From: Listeria ivanovii subsp. londoniensis
Lineage (GTDB): Bacteria > Bacillota > Bacilli > Lactobacillales > Listeriaceae
Length of the DNA stretch: 64,000 bases
Direction: 5' to 3'
Assembly: GCF_000763495.1 (NCBI RefSeq)
Contig: NZ_CP009576.1
Location: 1,126,001 to 1,190,000 of the forward strand
Under the pieces are notes generated by a model, which saw only the letters and a program-made list of their open reading frames with translations, was not told where the DNA came from and made no database searches. This document shows positions 44,761 through 54,810 of the stretch, piece after piece (position 1 is the first letter of the stretch; every line of letters begins with the position of its first letter). A program made the translations under genes and the position numbers.

Positions 44761-46926
44761 TTATACAGTTACTTGTTCGTTTATTACAATGTTCTTAGTA
44801 TCATCAAGTGTTGCGCTAAGTTTTTTTGCCTCTGGTTGATCGATTAATGTGTCGGCAATGGCATCTTCTAAATGCTCTTGGATGGTTCTACGAAGAGGTC
44901 TAGCGCCAAATTTAGCATCATATCCAAGTTCAATCAAATGCTCTTTTACTTCAGAAGATACAGCAATAGTGACTTCTTCCTGAGCAAGCATTTCATTTAA
45001 ATCAAGAAGCATTAAGTCAATGATTTGTACTAAGTCAGCTTTTTCTAATGCTTTAAATTCGATGACATTATCTAGTCGGTTTAAGAATTCTGGTTTGAAG
45101 TATGCCCCTAATTTAGCAAGTATAGCAGAACCTTTCTCAAGTTTAGCATCAGTAGTAGTGTTAAAGCCGACAGAAGCTTCTGTGTCAGTTGCTCCAGCGT
45201 TACTTGTCATAATGATGACGGTGTCTTTAAAACTAACTGTACGACCTTGAGAGTCTGTTAAACGACCATCTTCTAAAATTTGTAAGAACATATGTTGAAC
45301 GTCTGGATGCGCTTTTTCAATTTCATCTAAAAGAATGATGCTGTATGGATTGCGGCGAACTTTTTCAGTTAATTGTCCAGCTTCTTCGTGACCAACATAA
45401 CCTGGAGGAGAACCAATTAATTTAGAAACACTGTGTTTTTCCATGAATTCACTCATGTCTAAACGAATCATTGCTTCACTTGTACCAAATAATTCGCGAG
45501 CAAGCGAGCGACCAAGTTCTGTTTTTCCGACCCCAGTTGGTCCAACAAATAGGAAGGAACCAATTGGACGATTCTTTGCTTTTAGACCAACTCGACTACG
45601 ACGAATTGCTTTAGCCACTTTATTTACAGCAGCTTCTTGGCCGATTACTTGTCCGGATAGGTTACTTTCAAGATATTTCATTTTTGATTGCTCATTTTCT
45701 TGTAAGCGTCCAACTGGAATTCCTGTTTTTTCTTCAATGATTGCTTGGATATCAGAAGCTTGAATAACAGGACGTTCCGAGAAAGAGTTGCTAGTTTTAT
45801 TTTCTTCTAAGCGAGAAATTTCATCACGAACTTTGGCTGCTTTTTCATAGTCTTCTTTTTGCAGAGCTTGATTTTTTTCTTCTTCTAAATGAGCGACACG
45901 TTCACTTACGGTGTTTTCGTCTAGTTTTTCGATAGCTAAGTTGTATTTAGAACCAACTTCATCCATTAAATCGATGGCTTTATCGGGTAAATGGCGATCT
46001 TGAATGTAACGTGTACTTAGCTCTACAGCTGCTTTTAATGCTTCAGGTGAGTAAACAACCTCATGGAAGTCTTCGTATTTATCTTTTAGACCATTTAAAA
46101 TAGTTAATGTTTCTTCTATAGTTGGTTCGTTTACAGTCACCGGTTGAAAGCGTCTTTCAAGGGCTGCATCTTTTTCAATAGTACGGTATTCTTTGAGTGT
46201 AGTTGCACCAATCATTTGTAAGTCACCACGAGCAAGTGCAGGTTTTAAAATATTTCCAGCATCCATCGAGCCTTCTGCTGACCCTGCCCCAACAATAGTG
46301 TGTACTTCATCAATGAATAAAATGGTGTTTTTACGTTCTTGCAATTCTTTGATTAGCTGTTTCATACGTTCTTCAAATTGACCGCGGATACCTGTGCCGG
46401 AAACAAGCGAAGCCACATCAAGTAAAATGACCTCTTTATTTAATAGTTTCGTTGGGACCTCACTAGCGACAATCGCATTTGCAAGTCCTTCGACAACAGC
46501 TGTTTTACCAACACCAGGTTCACCAATAAGCACTGGATTGTTTTTATTACGGCGATTCAATATTTCAATCACACGCTTAATTTCTTTATCACGACCGATG
46601 ACTGGATCTAGTTGGTTGTTTTTTGCCATATCTGTTAAATTAGTACCAAATTCGTCAAGTAAACCATTTCCGCCGTTTCCTGCTTGGGTTTGTACTTGAG
46701 CGTGGCTTTGTTGTTCTCGATTTGCTTGATTTGCAGCACCACTTAGTTGCCGGAAAATATCGTCGAAGGGAGAGCTACCTGATGGAAAATCATTCCCCCC
46801 AAAGTTTGCTTGATTTCTAACTTCTGCATAACAAGTCGCGCAAAGTGGCATTTCGACACGTTTGCCGTTTATATTCATATATAACTGGATTGTAGCTTGA
46901 TTTTGATTACATTTTTCACAATTCAT
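44761..46926 (-). CDS. clpE: ClpE, Clp ATPase with N-terminal zinc finger
   Basis: This 721-residue HSP100 unfoldase has a ClpE-specific N-terminal zinc finger ([10 protein letters not shown] and LCATCYAEV, two CXXC pairs), two AAA+ modules (Walker [14 protein letters not shown] and [14 protein letters not shown]; Walker [13 protein letters not shown] and [12 protein letters not shown]), and a UVR-like coiled region between them ([19 protein letters not shown]). It partners with ClpP in heat-stress proteolysis. Two CtsR boxes overlap and follow the promoter, so it belongs to the CtsR regulon, as known in Listeria and Bacillus. Confidence 0.96.
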   Translation of the reverse strand: MNCEKCNQNQATIQLYMNINGKRVEMPLCATCYAEVRNQANFGGNDFPSGSSPFDDIFRQLSGAANQANREQQSHAQVQTQAGNGGNGLLDEFGTNLTDMAKNNQLDPVIGRDKEIKRVIEILNRRNKNNPVLIGEPGVGKTAVVEGLANAIVASEVPTKLLNKEVILLDVASLVSGTGIRGQFEERMKQLIKELQERKNTILFIDEVHTIVGAGSAEGSMDAGNILKPALARGDLQMIGATTLKEYRTIEKDAALERRFQPVTVNEPTIEETLTILNGLKDKYEDFHEVVYSPEALKAAVELSTRYIQDRHLPDKAIDLMDEVGSKYNLAIEKLDENTVSERVAHLEEEKNQALQKEDYEKAAKVRDEISRLEENKTSNSFSERPVIQASDIQAIIEEKTGIPVGRLQENEQSKMKYLESNLSGQVIGQEAAVNKVAKAIRRSRVGLKAKNRPIGSFLFVGPTGVGKTELGRSLARELFGTSEAMIRLDMSEFMEKHSVSKLIGSPPGYVGHEEAGQLTEKVRRNPYSIILLDEIEKAHPDVQHMFLQILEDGRLTDSQGRTVSFKDTVIIMTSNAGATDTEASVGFNTTTDAKLEKGSAILAKLGAYFKPEFLNRLDNVIEFKALEKADLVQIIDLMLLDLNEMLAQEEVTIAVSSEVKEHLIELGYDAKFGARPLRRTIQEHLEDAIADTLIDQPEAKKLSATLDDTKNIVINEQVTV

Positions 46927-46969
46927 AGTTTCAGTTCCTCCTTTAAAGATGAGAATTGAAGGCCTTGAC

Positions 46970-46986
46970 TTTGACTATCTTTGACC
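46970..46986 (-). promoter_or_regulatory. CtsR box 1 of clpE
   Basis: On the minus strand this reads GGTCAAAGATAGTCAAA, which fits the CtsR consensus RGTCAAANANRGTCAAA in all fixed positions. It lies between the -10 and the clpE start, in the leader. Confidence 0.88.
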
Positions 46987-46996
46987 TTATGGTTTT

Positions 46997-47025
46997 ATTA
47001 TATACTGACCTATTTTGACTTTCAA
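46997..47025 (-). promoter_or_regulatory. SigA promoter of clpE
   Basis: Minus-strand -35 TTGAAA (47020-47025), 17-bp spacer, consensus -10 TATAAT (46997-47002). The second CtsR box lies in the spacer. Confidence 0.85.
47006..47020 (-). promoter_or_regulatory. CtsR box 2 of clpE
   Basis: On the minus strand this reads AGTCAAAATAGGTCA, a slightly shortened match to the CtsR heptad repeat, sitting between -35 and -10. Together with box 1 it gives the double-operator arrangement known for clpE in Bacillus. Confidence 0.75.
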
Positions 47026-47045
47026 GTATTTTGCTTCCTTTTTTT

Positions 47046-47077
47046 AAAAAAACCACCCCAAAAAAGGAGTGGTTTTT
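47046..47077 (-). terminator. Terminator of the CPBP protease gene
   Basis: On the minus strand AAAACCAC / GTGGTTTT forms a stem around a short loop and ends in T7. It separates the protease gene from the clpE promoter. Confidence 0.75.
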
Positions 47078-47088
47078 AAAGGTAATTA

Positions 47089-47700
47089 TTAATAAATTGG
47101 AAGAGCAGCAAGTAGTAAAAACGCGAAAGTCAAATGAGATACATATACCATAAGCAAACTTGAACGGTAGGTGTACATCACATTCCAAACGAGGGAAGCG
47201 ACAAATATTCCAATGATTGCGGCAAAATTACCACTTGGAAACATCATTACCATACATAATAATGCGGCAAAAATGTTGGAAAACCAAGGATTAAAATAAT
47301 TATTTAAGCGTTTTAATACAAATCCTCGCCAAAATATTTCTTCACCAGGGATGATAGCAACAACAAGTAGTAGCCAAATTACCCAAGAGTCAGTTGCATA
47401 TTTATTGAAAGCAGCTGCCACAGAATTTTCTAAACCTCCAGGCATAATCTTAAGAATAAACGCGCCTATGTAAAAGACAATATAGAGAACTATTCCAGAA
47501 AAAACACCAGGTAATATTCCTTTAGTAAAAGAATATTCTTTTTTTAAATCATCATTAAAAATCACAAAACTAAGTAAAAATAACATCCCAGCTCCATATA
47601 AATACCAAAAAACTCGAGGAAACTGATATGTTAAGATAACAAGTAGGGCACAGAGAATAAGTCCCAGTACAAGTTTATAATCGATCTTGATGCTTTTCAA
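47089..47700 (-). CDS. CPBP (CAAX-type) intramembrane metalloprotease
   Basis: This protein of about 203 residues has six or so membrane helices and the CPBP motif 1 in IIPGEEIFWRGFVLKRL (E-E-x3-R), with weaker later motifs at FAAIIGIFVASLVWNVMYTY, where Asn replaces the usual His-x-x-x-Asn pair only in part. Such proteins cleave membrane substrates or confer bacteriocin self-immunity. TTG 47700 follows AGAGGTG with seven-base spacing; an upstream ATG (47736) adds 12 residues. Confidence 0.78.
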   Translation of the reverse strand: MKSIKIDYKLVLGLILCALLVILTYQFPRVFWYLYGAGMLFLLSFVIFNDDLKKEYSFTKGILPGVFSGIVLYIVFYIGAFILKIMPGGLENSVAAAFNKYATDSWVIWLLLVVAIIPGEEIFWRGFVLKRLNNYFNPWFSNIFAALLCMVMMFPSGNFAAIIGIFVASLVWNVMYTYRSSLLMVYVSHLTFAFLLLAALPIY

Positions 47701-47794
47701 ATACTTTACACCTCTTCTTAACAAATAACTTCTCATACTACTTTAAAACAAATGAAAACGTTTGGCAACAATTATACTAAAGATGAGATAAAAG

Positions 47795-47822
47795 TTGTAG
47801 AATTAAATAATTCCTTTATAAT
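47795..47822 (+). promoter_or_regulatory. Promoter of the carotenoid-type membrane gene
   Basis: -35 TTGTAG (47795-47800), 16-bp spacer, consensus -10 TATAAT (47817-47822). Confidence 0.65.
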
Positions 47823-47845
47823 GAAAAAATAGGAGTGGTTAACAG

Positions 47846-48637
47846 ATGCTAGAAAAAAACTACAAATTTTTACTTTGGATTTATATTTTTTGGTTTTTAG
47901 GTAATGTATTACTTGTGTCCTTAAATATTATTCCACCAAACTTAACAACTATTCAATCACTATTTCTCGTTTTCACAGGTGTTTTTGCTGCTGTTTTCTT
48001 TATTATGCAATACGGAAAGTGGCTTGGTTCTGCGATTACGTTATTAGTATTTGTTGTCAGTACGTGTATTGAGTGGATGCAGTTAAGCTATACAGACGAA
48101 TATGTTGGTTCTACACTTGGCGGAAGTATTTACGGAATTCCTATCACAATGGGCTTCATTTGGGTAGGAATGATTGCCGGAACACATATTATTGCACGTG
48201 AAATCACGCTAAAGATTAATATTGACTGGATTCGTGGCGGTATTTATTCTTTTATAGCCGCGACAATGGTAATGATTTTCGAAGTTTTAATTGAGCCAAT
48301 AACGATGCAATCAAAGCAACTTTATATAACACAAAATGGTTTTACGATTTTACAACTATCTGATTTCATCAACTGGTGGTTACTCGGTCTTATTTTACAT
48401 TTGATGATTTACTTTATTTTAAGTTTAACAGACGGGTGGGAGCGACTTAAGTATCCTGATTTAAAATCAGAAATAGTGATTGTATATTGGATTATTATCG
48501 CCTTTTTTGTTTTTTTATCATTCTACCTTAATTTATGGACCTCTATCGCTATTATTATTGTTTCTAATATTATTTTTACAGCTTGTTATTTTTTCAGTTT
48601 AGAAAAAGAGGAGAAACAAATAAAGAAATCCGAGTAA
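47846..48637 (+). CDS. DUF422 (CruF-like) carotenoid biosynthesis-type membrane protein
   Basis: This 263-residue protein has seven to eight membrane helices. Its conserved spots resemble the DUF422/CruF carotenoid family: STCIEWMQLSYTDEYVGSTLGGSIYGIPITMGFIWVGM (E, YG-x-P and W region), then FEVLIEPITMQSKQLYITQNGF ending in LSDFINWWLLG (the (D/E)P-x(n)-NF-x-GW type block). CruF-type enzymes add water to carotenoid end groups; other members are uncharacterised. It is convergent with a CrtN/CrtI-type desaturase, which supports the reading. Family assignment is by motif memory, so moderate. Confidence 0.6.
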   Translation: MLEKNYKFLLWIYIFWFLGNVLLVSLNIIPPNLTTIQSLFLVFTGVFAAVFFIMQYGKWLGSAITLLVFVVSTCIEWMQLSYTDEYVGSTLGGSIYGIPITMGFIWVGMIAGTHIIAREITLKINIDWIRGGIYSFIAATMVMIFEVLIEPITMQSKQLYITQNGFTILQLSDFINWWLLGLILHLMIYFILSLTDGWERLKYPDLKSEIVIVYWIIIAFFVFLSFYLNLWTSIAIIIVSNIIFTACYFFSLEKEEKQIKKSE

Positions 48638-48660
48638 TGATTACTTGGATTTCTTTTCTT
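48622..48660. terminator. Bidirectional terminator of the carotenoid-type pair
   Basis: Stem AAAGAAATCC-g-AGTAA / TTACT-t-GGATTTCTTT, flanked by A and T rich ends, spans the two convergent stop codons. Confidence 0.8.
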
Positions 48661-50107
48661 TTTGTAAAAATTTTCTAGTCGCGATTTGTGCATTTTCGAT
48701 AATATATGGAAGCGAACTGCCGGTCATTGCTCCAGCGCCGATAACAAATAAATTTTTATAGTTAGGTGTTTTTTTAGTTGGATGAAGAAAGCCATGTTGA
48801 TTCCATACATGTTGCAGGCCAAAAACAGCCCCATATTTGATGTGATATTTTTCTTCCCAATCTTCTGGGGTGATGATAAATTCTTCTTCAATATACTCTT
48901 CTAACTTTGGAACATCTAGCCGTTCTTTTACTGTATCTAAAACTAACTGTCTGAAATCTTTTGTTTCTTTTTTCCAATCTATTTGACTGGAATTATTAGG
49001 AACAGGGACCATAATTCGAATGCTTGAATGATTAATTGGTGCCATTGTATTATCAGTTGCAGAGGGATTGGTTACATGGATAGCTAGATCTTTCGAAAGC
49101 ACCTTTTTTTGCATCGTATTAGTAGAAAATTTTCGGTAATCATTAGGGAAAATAATCGACTGATGGGAAAAAGCAAGTTCCGTATTTAAACCTAAGTAGA
49201 GCATAAAAGCAGAAGAGGAGTATTCTTTATTGTCCACTTGTCTGGTTTTTTCGTTGGACATCGAATAAATGAAATCTAAATTCGTAAAATAATAGTCAGC
49301 TTCAATTGTTTGACCATTTGCTAGCCTAGCTCCTGTAATCTTTTTGCCATCTACTTCAAATTCGGTGACTTCTGAGTTAAAAAAGAATGTTCCTTTATTC
49401 TCAGTAACTACTTGTTGCATCGCTTCGACAATTTTATTCTGCCCGCCGATAGGGTGATAGGTCCCGTAATAATATTCGGAAAATGGAATGATACTATAGG
49501 CGGCTGGTATATCCCACGGAGACATCCCTAAATAGCGCATTTGAAGGGAAAAGGCTAAGCGAAGATGCTTGCTATTAAAATATCTTGCTAAATCATCCAT
49601 TAAAGATCTACCAAGCGTCAAACTTGGAAGAGCCCTTAACGTAGTTGGACGAAAGAAGTCAAATAATGAACTATAATTAAATTGATTAAGTGGGGTTAAA
49701 TACAACATTTTCTTAGTGTTCTCCCTCATAAAACGATCAAAACCTTTTTCTTCACTAGGGAAGTAAGTAGCGATTACGGTTTTAGTCGCTTCATAGTCAC
49801 TATAAAGCGGAAAGCTAATATCTTTAAAATAAAGTGTGTGTATTGGGTTAATTGGTAAGAGTGAGATATAGTCGAGAATATCTCGCTTACAATCCATAAA
49901 AAGAGAAGTTAGAACATGCGTCATCGTTAAAGCAGACGGACCAATGTCAAATGAATATTTCCCCAACTTATGTAAGGCAGTTCGACCACCAATCCGGTCA
50001 TTTTTTTCATAGATGCTCACTTCATAATCCAGCTGGCTTAAAAGCATAGCGGTTGCTAAACTTCCTGGTCCAGCACCAATAATCGCAATTTTTGTTTTAT
50101 TTTTCAT
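48641..50107 (-). CDS. Phytoene/diapophytoene desaturase-family FAD oxidoreductase (CrtN/CrtI-like)
   Basis: This 488-residue flavoprotein has an N-terminal dinucleotide-binding fold AIIGAGPGSLATAMLLSQLDYEVSIYEKNDRIGGRTA, the second family block FDIGPSALTMTHVL, and the C-terminal FAD motif NLFVIGAGAMTGSSLPYIIENAQIA. This is the carotenoid desaturase/oxidase family (CrtI, CrtN, CrtP). The ATG at 50107 follows AAAGGAGAAC; an earlier in-frame codon would add 18 poor residues. No phytoene or squalene synthase is near, so the substrate is unclear. It is convergent with the DUF422 gene. Confidence 0.82.
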   Translation of the reverse strand: MKNKTKIAIIGAGPGSLATAMLLSQLDYEVSIYEKNDRIGGRTALHKLGKYSFDIGPSALTMTHVLTSLFMDCKRDILDYISLLPINPIHTLYFKDISFPLYSDYEATKTVIATYFPSEEKGFDRFMRENTKKMLYLTPLNQFNYSSLFDFFRPTTLRALPSLTLGRSLMDDLARYFNSKHLRLAFSLQMRYLGMSPWDIPAAYSIIPFSEYYYGTYHPIGGQNKIVEAMQQVVTENKGTFFFNSEVTEFEVDGKKITGARLANGQTIEADYYFTNLDFIYSMSNEKTRQVDNKEYSSSAFMLYLGLNTELAFSHQSIIFPNDYRKFSTNTMQKKVLSKDLAIHVTNPSATDNTMAPINHSSIRIMVPVPNNSSQIDWKKETKDFRQLVLDTVKERLDVPKLEEYIEEEFIITPEDWEEKYHIKYGAVFGLQHVWNQHGFLHPTKKTPNYKNLFVIGAGAMTGSSLPYIIENAQIATRKFLQKEKKSK

Positions 50108-50160
50108 TGGTTGCAAGTTCTCCTTTCCTGATTTCCACCCATATAAAAAACGCAAAAACA

Positions 50161-50184
50161 CAAAGCACTGATTCTTAGAAATGC
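50161..50184 (-). terminator. Hairpin between the DUF2187 gene and the desaturase gene
   Basis: AAAGCA/TGCTTT stem of six pairs; on the minus strand it is followed by GTGTTTTT. A weak terminator. Confidence 0.45.
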
Positions 50185-50218
50185 TTTATTTTTGCGCACT
50201 GAAAATTGTGTTTGATTT

Positions 50219-50437
50219 TTATTCTTCGGTTTCTTCGGCTTCATCCTCATCTTCTTCCACAGAATGAATAATTTGATAATTTTTGTGATTAACAACTGTT
50301 TTTTCCTCAATGCCTAAATCTTTAAAATTGTCCATATAAGTTAAGTCGACTATAACAGAATTTTCGTTTAGTTTTTCTACAATTCCAGTCAAGCCATCCT
50401 TAAATTCAATAATGTCTCCAACATGTGCTTTTGCCAT
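50219..50437 (-). CDS. DUF2187 (YkvS-like) small protein
   Basis: This 72-residue protein starts AKAHVGDIIEFKDGLTGIVEKLNENSVIVDLTYMDNF, a KOW/SH3-like beta barrel typical of the DUF2187 family (B. subtilis YkvS), and ends in a run of acidic residues (EEDEDEAEETEE). The ATG at 50437 is chosen because AAGGAGTG lies just ahead. Function unknown. Upstream, to the ptsH promoter at 50690, about 250 bases hold no gene that I can support. Confidence 0.82.
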   Translation of the reverse strand: MAKAHVGDIIEFKDGLTGIVEKLNENSVIVDLTYMDNFKDLGIEEKTVVNHKNYQIIHSVEEDEDEAEETEE

Positions 50438-50689
50438 TGTTATCACTCCTTCAATTTTCGGTGTTGCCACTATCTTGCTGAAAAAGAATGTATGCATTTT
50501 TGAACCTTCTTTAAATTCTGCACTAAAATACTATTAAAATCAACTATAAGCCTTCCAAAAATACTATTTAATTTTATAAAAGCGACAATTTCGTGACATT
50601 TTTTAAATGAGAGGCCTTTTTTATTTGTGAATAATGGATGAGAGAAGCTTGTGCAGGAAAAAACAATCAAAAAAATTTTAATCAAATAG

Positions 50690-50718
50690 TTGTAACAAAG
50701 GGTAAAACATGGTACTCT
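50690..50718 (+). promoter_or_regulatory. Promoter of ptsHI
   Basis: -35 TTGTAA (50690-50695), 17-bp spacer, -10 TACTCT (50713-50718). The leader would be about 80 bases, AT-rich, with no clear hairpin. Confidence 0.5.
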
Positions 50719-50804
50719 TTTTAATTGAGGGATAGTCTTTTTTGCTGAAAAAATTTTGGCTTAAAAGGTTACAACAAATTTCTTTACAAAGGAGAATGTA
50801 AATT

Positions 50805-51071
50805 ATGGAACAAGCAAGTTTTGTAGTAATCGATGAAACAGGAATTCACGCACGCCCAGCAACTCTATTGGTGCAGGCTGCAAGTAAATACAGCTCGGAT
50901 GTTCAAATTGAATACACTGGCAAAAAAGTAAATCTTAAATCAATCATGGGTGTTATGTCTCTAGGGATTGGTAAAGGCGCTGACATTACTATCTACACTG
51001 AAGGTAGCGATGAAAAAGAAGCGATTGAAGGATTAACGGAAGTTCTTAAGAAAGAAGGATTGGCTGAATAA
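50805..51071 (+). CDS. ptsH: Phosphocarrier protein HPr
   Basis: This 88-residue protein carries phosphate from enzyme I to sugar-specific EIIA domains. His15 is in [14 protein letters not shown] and the regulatory Ser46 in [14 protein letters not shown], the target of HPr kinase; Ser46-phosphorylated HPr works with CcpA in carbon catabolite repression. The stop codon overlaps the ptsI start by one base. The ribosome site is AAAGGAGAA. Confidence 0.96.
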
Positions 51072-52789
51072 TGGCTAAAGAGTTGAAAGGTATCGCAGCA
51101 TCTGATGGGATTGCCATTGCGAAAGCTTATCTGCTCGTTGAACCTGATCTTTCCTATGAAAAAACAGAAGTTACGGATGTTGAAAGTGAAGTAAAACGTT
51201 TTGAAAGCGCGTTAGAAGTTTCTAAAACAGAACTTTCGGCGATTCGTGAAAAAGCAGCTAAAGATTTAGGCGAAGATAAGGCACAGATTTTTGACGCACA
51301 TCTTCTTGTTTTAAATGATCCTGAATTAACAGGCCCAATTGAAGAAAGCATTAAATCTGCTAAGACGAATGCAGAAACAGCTTTACAAGAAACAACAGAC
51401 ATGTTTATCGGCATGTTTGAATCAATGGACAACGAATACATGCGTGAACGTGCAGCGGATATTAAAGATGTACGTAAACGTGTTCTTTCACACTTGTTAG
51501 GTGTAACTATTCCAAATCCTACTTTAATTGATGAGGAAGTAGTTGTTGTTGCAGCAGATTTAACGCCTTCTGATACCGCACAACTTAACCGTAACTTTGT
51601 TAAAGGTTTTGTAACGGATATCGGTGGTCGTACTTCTCACTCCGCTATCATGGCACGTTCTCTTGAAATTCCAGCTGTTGTTGGAACAAAAGAAGTTACT
51701 GCTAGCGTAGCAAAGAACGATCTTGTTATTATTGATGGTTTGGAAGGTAATGTTATCATCCACCCAACAGAAGAACAAATCGCTCACTATAAAAAAATCA
51801 AAGCCGATTTTGCTTTACAACAAGCAGAATGGGATAAACTTAAAAATGAAAAAACAGTTTCTAAAGATGGTGTTCACGTTGAGCTTGCAGCAAATATTGG
51901 AACGCCAACTGATTTAGATGGTGTTATTTCTAACGGTGGGGAAGCAGTAGGCCTTTATCGTACAGAATTCTTGTACATGGGTCGCGATAATTTCCCAACA
52001 GAAGAAGAGCAATTTGAAGCGTATAAAGCAGTAGTTTCTGGAATGGACGGAAAATCTGTGGTTGTTCGTACATTAGATATCGGTGGCGATAAAACGCTAC
52101 CATACCTAGAACTTCCAGAAGAAATGAACCCATTCTTAGGCTTCCGTGCTATTCGTCTTTGCTTTGCGAATGAAGAATTATTCCGTACACAACTTCGCGC
52201 ATTACTACGTGCAAGCGTATACGGCAACTTGAAAATCATGTTCCCGATGATTGCAACAGTAAATGAATTCCGTCAAGCACGTGATATTTTACTAGATGAA
52301 AAAGCAAAACTAAAAGCTGCTGGAACAGAAGTATCTGATTCCATCGAACTTGGAATTATGATTGAAATTCCTGCTGCTGCGGTTCTTGCTGATCAATTTG
52401 CAAAAGAAGTTGATTTCTTCTCTATCGGAACAAATGATTTAATTCAGTACACAATGGCTGCTGACCGTATGAACGAACGAGTTTCTTACCTTTACCAACC
52501 TTACAATCCATCCATTCTTCGTTTAGTGAAAATGGTTATTGACGCTTCTCATAAAGAGGGCAAATGGACTGGTATGTGTGGAGAAATGGCTGGAGATCAA
52601 ACGGCTGTACCACTTCTTTTAGGATTAGGCTTAGATGAGTTTTCGATGAGTGCTTCAAGCATTCTGAAATCTCGTTCGCTAATCAAACGTTTAGATCAAT
52701 CTGAAATGGTGAAATTAGCAGAAGAAGCATTAAATAAATCTACAGCGGAAGAAGTTGTAGAATTAGTTGAAAAATATACTGCAGAGTAA
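51071..52789 (+). CDS. ptsI: PTS enzyme I (phosphoenolpyruvate-protein phosphotransferase)
   Basis: This 572-residue enzyme transfers phosphate from PEP to HPr. It has the His active site [24 protein letters not shown] in the N-terminal half and the C-terminal PEP-binding TIM barrel with [46 protein letters not shown] and the active Cys in [13 protein letters not shown]. It is coupled to ptsH by a one-base overlap and ends at a terminator. Confidence 0.97.
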   Translation: MAKELKGIAASDGIAIAKAYLLVEPDLSYEKTEVTDVESEVKRFESALEVSKTELSAIREKAAKDLGEDKAQIFDAHLLVLNDPELTGPIEESIKSAKTNAETALQETTDMFIGMFESMDNEYMRERAADIKDVRKRVLSHLLGVTIPNPTLIDEEVVVVAADLTPSDTAQLNRNFVKGFVTDIGGRTSHSAIMARSLEIPAVVGTKEVTASVAKNDLVIIDGLEGNVIIHPTEEQIAHYKKIKADFALQQAEWDKLKNEKTVSKDGVHVELAANIGTPTDLDGVISNGGEAVGLYRTEFLYMGRDNFPTEEEQFEAYKAVVSGMDGKSVVVRTLDIGGDKTLPYLELPEEMNPFLGFRAIRLCFANEELFRTQLRALLRASVYGNLKIMFPMIATVNEFRQARDILLDEKAKLKAAGTEVSDSIELGIMIEIPAAAVLADQFAKEVDFFSIGTNDLIQYTMAADRMNERVSYLYQPYNPSILRLVKMVIDASHKEGKWTGMCGEMAGDQTAVPLLLGLGLDEFSMSASSILKSRSLIKRLDQSEMVKLAEEALNKSTAEEVVELVEKYTAE

Positions 52790-52803
52790 AACTCGATTGA
52801 TGG

Positions 52804-52832
52804 CCTAGACATTTATTTGTCTAGGTCTTTTT
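52804..52832 (+). terminator. Terminator of ptsHI
   Basis: Perfect 8-bp stem CCTAGACA / TGTCTAGG (52804-52811 with 52818-52825) and a T-rich tail. Confidence 0.85.
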
Positions 52833-52900
52833 GTGTTGTGTAAAAGAAGTTCCCCAAGTATAATTAAAATGGTAGTTAGCAGAAAAAGGGGGCAACCAGT

Positions 52901-53935
52901 GTGGTTATCTATATTTTAGCGGGATTTTTCTTTCTTCTTTTTATCGTTTTATCTATAATTGATAGACGAAGAATTAGCAATGGGATTTTTTTAACAATTG
53001 CTTTATTTTTCTTATTACTTTCGATGGTGTATGCTATTTTTTCCAAAGGAAATGAATTACTTGTTTCGATAATGGGAACAGTATTACTTTTATTATTACT
53101 TCTTATCCCATTCTTTGTTATTGGTTTAGCAACGTTGCTCATTGTTAACGGACGTTTGATGCTTAAACGAGAAGGGCGAAAATTAGCTAATATGTTACCT
53201 TTATTTATTGGTTTAGGTATTATTGCGCTAATTGTTATTTGGTTTGGCCATATTTTACAAGCAAATAGTCCAGTGCTTGGAATTTTGATTGTATTTATTA
53301 TGACAGTGGTAGGTTATTTTTCTTTTTTATTTTTATCCTTTCTGTTATCTACTTTTATCTACCAATACAGTTTTCCGAGATATAATCAAGATTTTCTAAT
53401 TGTGCTTGGTAGTGGTTTAATAGGAGGAGATAGAGTGTCGCCACTTCTTGCAAGTCGACTTGACCGAGCAATTTCGTTTTATCAAAAGCAACTTATGAAA
53501 AAAGGAAAGCGAGCTACTTTTATAGTTTCAGGTGGACAAGGTACGAACGAGACTATTTCTGAAGCAGAAGCGATGCGTGGCTATTTGATTAGTAAAGGGA
53601 TTGACGAAACATTTATTATTATGGAAAATAAGTCGGTTAATACACTTCAAAATATGCAATTTTCGAAAAAGAAAATGGATGTGATTATGCCTGATTACAA
53701 TAGCTTGTTTTCAACTAATAATTTTCATTTATTCCGAGCAAGTTTGTATGCTAGGAAAGCAGGTTTGAAGAGTCAAGGAATAGGCGCAAAAACAGCATTA
53801 TATTATATGCCTAATGCGCTTATAAGAGAGTTTATTGCAATTATTGTTATGTATAAAAAAGTACATATTTTTTTAGTTGGATTAATTAGTATCTTTTTTG
53901 CGATTTTATCTGTTATTGGACTTAGTTTTGGATAG
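52901..53935 (+). CDS. Membrane protein with DUF218 (YdcF/SanA-like) domain
   Basis: This 344-residue protein has five to six N-terminal membrane helices (about 1-150), a DUF218 domain (about 160-300), and a final helix. The domain motifs are DFLIVLGSGLIGGDRVSPLLASRLDRAI, FIVSGGQGTNETISEAEAMRGYL and MENKSVNTLQNMQFSK. DUF218 proteins are thought to act on envelope polysaccharide or nucleotide substrates; the activity is not established. The start is GTG at 52901 behind AAAGGGGGC. The next gene starts 13 bp downstream. Confidence 0.8.
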   Translation: MVIYILAGFFFLLFIVLSIIDRRRISNGIFLTIALFFLLLSMVYAIFSKGNELLVSIMGTVLLLLLLLIPFFVIGLATLLIVNGRLMLKREGRKLANMLPLFIGLGIIALIVIWFGHILQANSPVLGILIVFIMTVVGYFSFLFLSFLLSTFIYQYSFPRYNQDFLIVLGSGLIGGDRVSPLLASRLDRAISFYQKQLMKKGKRATFIVSGGQGTNETISEAEAMRGYLISKGIDETFIIMENKSVNTLQNMQFSKKKMDVIMPDYNSLFSTNNFHLFRASLYARKAGLKSQGIGAKTALYYMPNALIREFIAIIVMYKKVHIFLVGLISIFFAILSVIGLSFG

Positions 53936-53948
53936 GAGGTTTTTGGAA

Positions 53949-54809
53949 ATGAAGAAAATTGGATTTGTAGGCATCGGTGTTATGGGGACGAGCATGGCTT
54001 CTCATTTGCTTGAAGCAGGGTATGACGTTTTTGTGTATACACGAACTAAATCAAAAGCAGAGGGGCTTTTAGCAAAAGGTGCACACTGGGAAGAAGAGCC
54101 AAGAGATTTAGCAGCGAAAGTAGATGTGCTTATTTCAATGGTAGGCTATCCAAAAGATGTCGAAACACTCTATTTAGGTGAAGCAGGTTTTTTAAATCAT
54201 TTGAAACCGGGATCTATAGCTATTGATATGACAACTTCTTCTCCAGAACTAGCAAAAAATATAGCTCAAATTGGTAGTGAAAAAGGAATCGGCGTTTTGG
54301 ATGCCCCAGTTTCAGGTGGGGATATTGGTGCGAAAAATGGAACCCTAGCGATTATGGTTGGCGGGGATGAAACTGTTTTTCTAAAAGCAGAACCAATTTT
54401 CGCTATACTTGGTAGTAGTGTTATTTTACAAGGAGAAGCAGGTTCCGGACAACATACGAAAATGGTTAATCAAATTGCGATTGCATCCAATATGATTGGC
54501 GTAACAGAAGCGATTATTTATGCGGAGAAAGCCGGACTTAACCCATCTCGTGTACTGGAATCTATTTCTGGTGGAGCAGCAGGGAGTTGGTCACTTACCA
54601 ATTTAATTCCTCGTGTACTCAAAGATGATTTTTCACCAGGCTTTTTTATAAAACATTTTATTAAAGATATGGGAATAGCAATCTCGGAAGCGAAACAAAT
54701 GGAGCTGGATTTACCGGGGCTTCTGCTAGCAGAAAAAATGTACGTAACATTAGCTGAACGTGGGCTAAGTGAAGAAGGAACACAAGCATTAATTAAATAT
54801 TATCGTTAA
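53949..54809 (+). CDS. Beta-hydroxyacid dehydrogenase (3-hydroxyisobutyrate dehydrogenase family)
   Basis: This 286-residue NAD(P)-dependent enzyme has KIGFVGIGVMGTSMASHLLEAG (dinucleotide fold), the substrate-binding DAPVSGGDIGAKNGTLAIMVGG, and the catalytic Lys in GSGQHTKMVNQIAIASNMIGV. Members reduce or oxidise small beta-hydroxyacids such as 3-hydroxyisobutyrate, tartronate semialdehyde or succinic semialdehyde; the exact substrate is open. The ATG at 53949 follows ATAGGAGGT. Confidence 0.87.
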   Translation: MKKIGFVGIGVMGTSMASHLLEAGYDVFVYTRTKSKAEGLLAKGAHWEEEPRDLAAKVDVLISMVGYPKDVETLYLGEAGFLNHLKPGSIAIDMTTSSPELAKNIAQIGSEKGIGVLDAPVSGGDIGAKNGTLAIMVGGDETVFLKAEPIFAILGSSVILQGEAGSGQHTKMVNQIAIASNMIGVTEAIIYAEKAGLNPSRVLESISGGAAGSWSLTNLIPRVLKDDFSPGFFIKHFIKDMGIAISEAKQMELDLPGLLLAEKMYVTLAERGLSEEGTQALIKYYR

Positions 54810-54810
54810 A

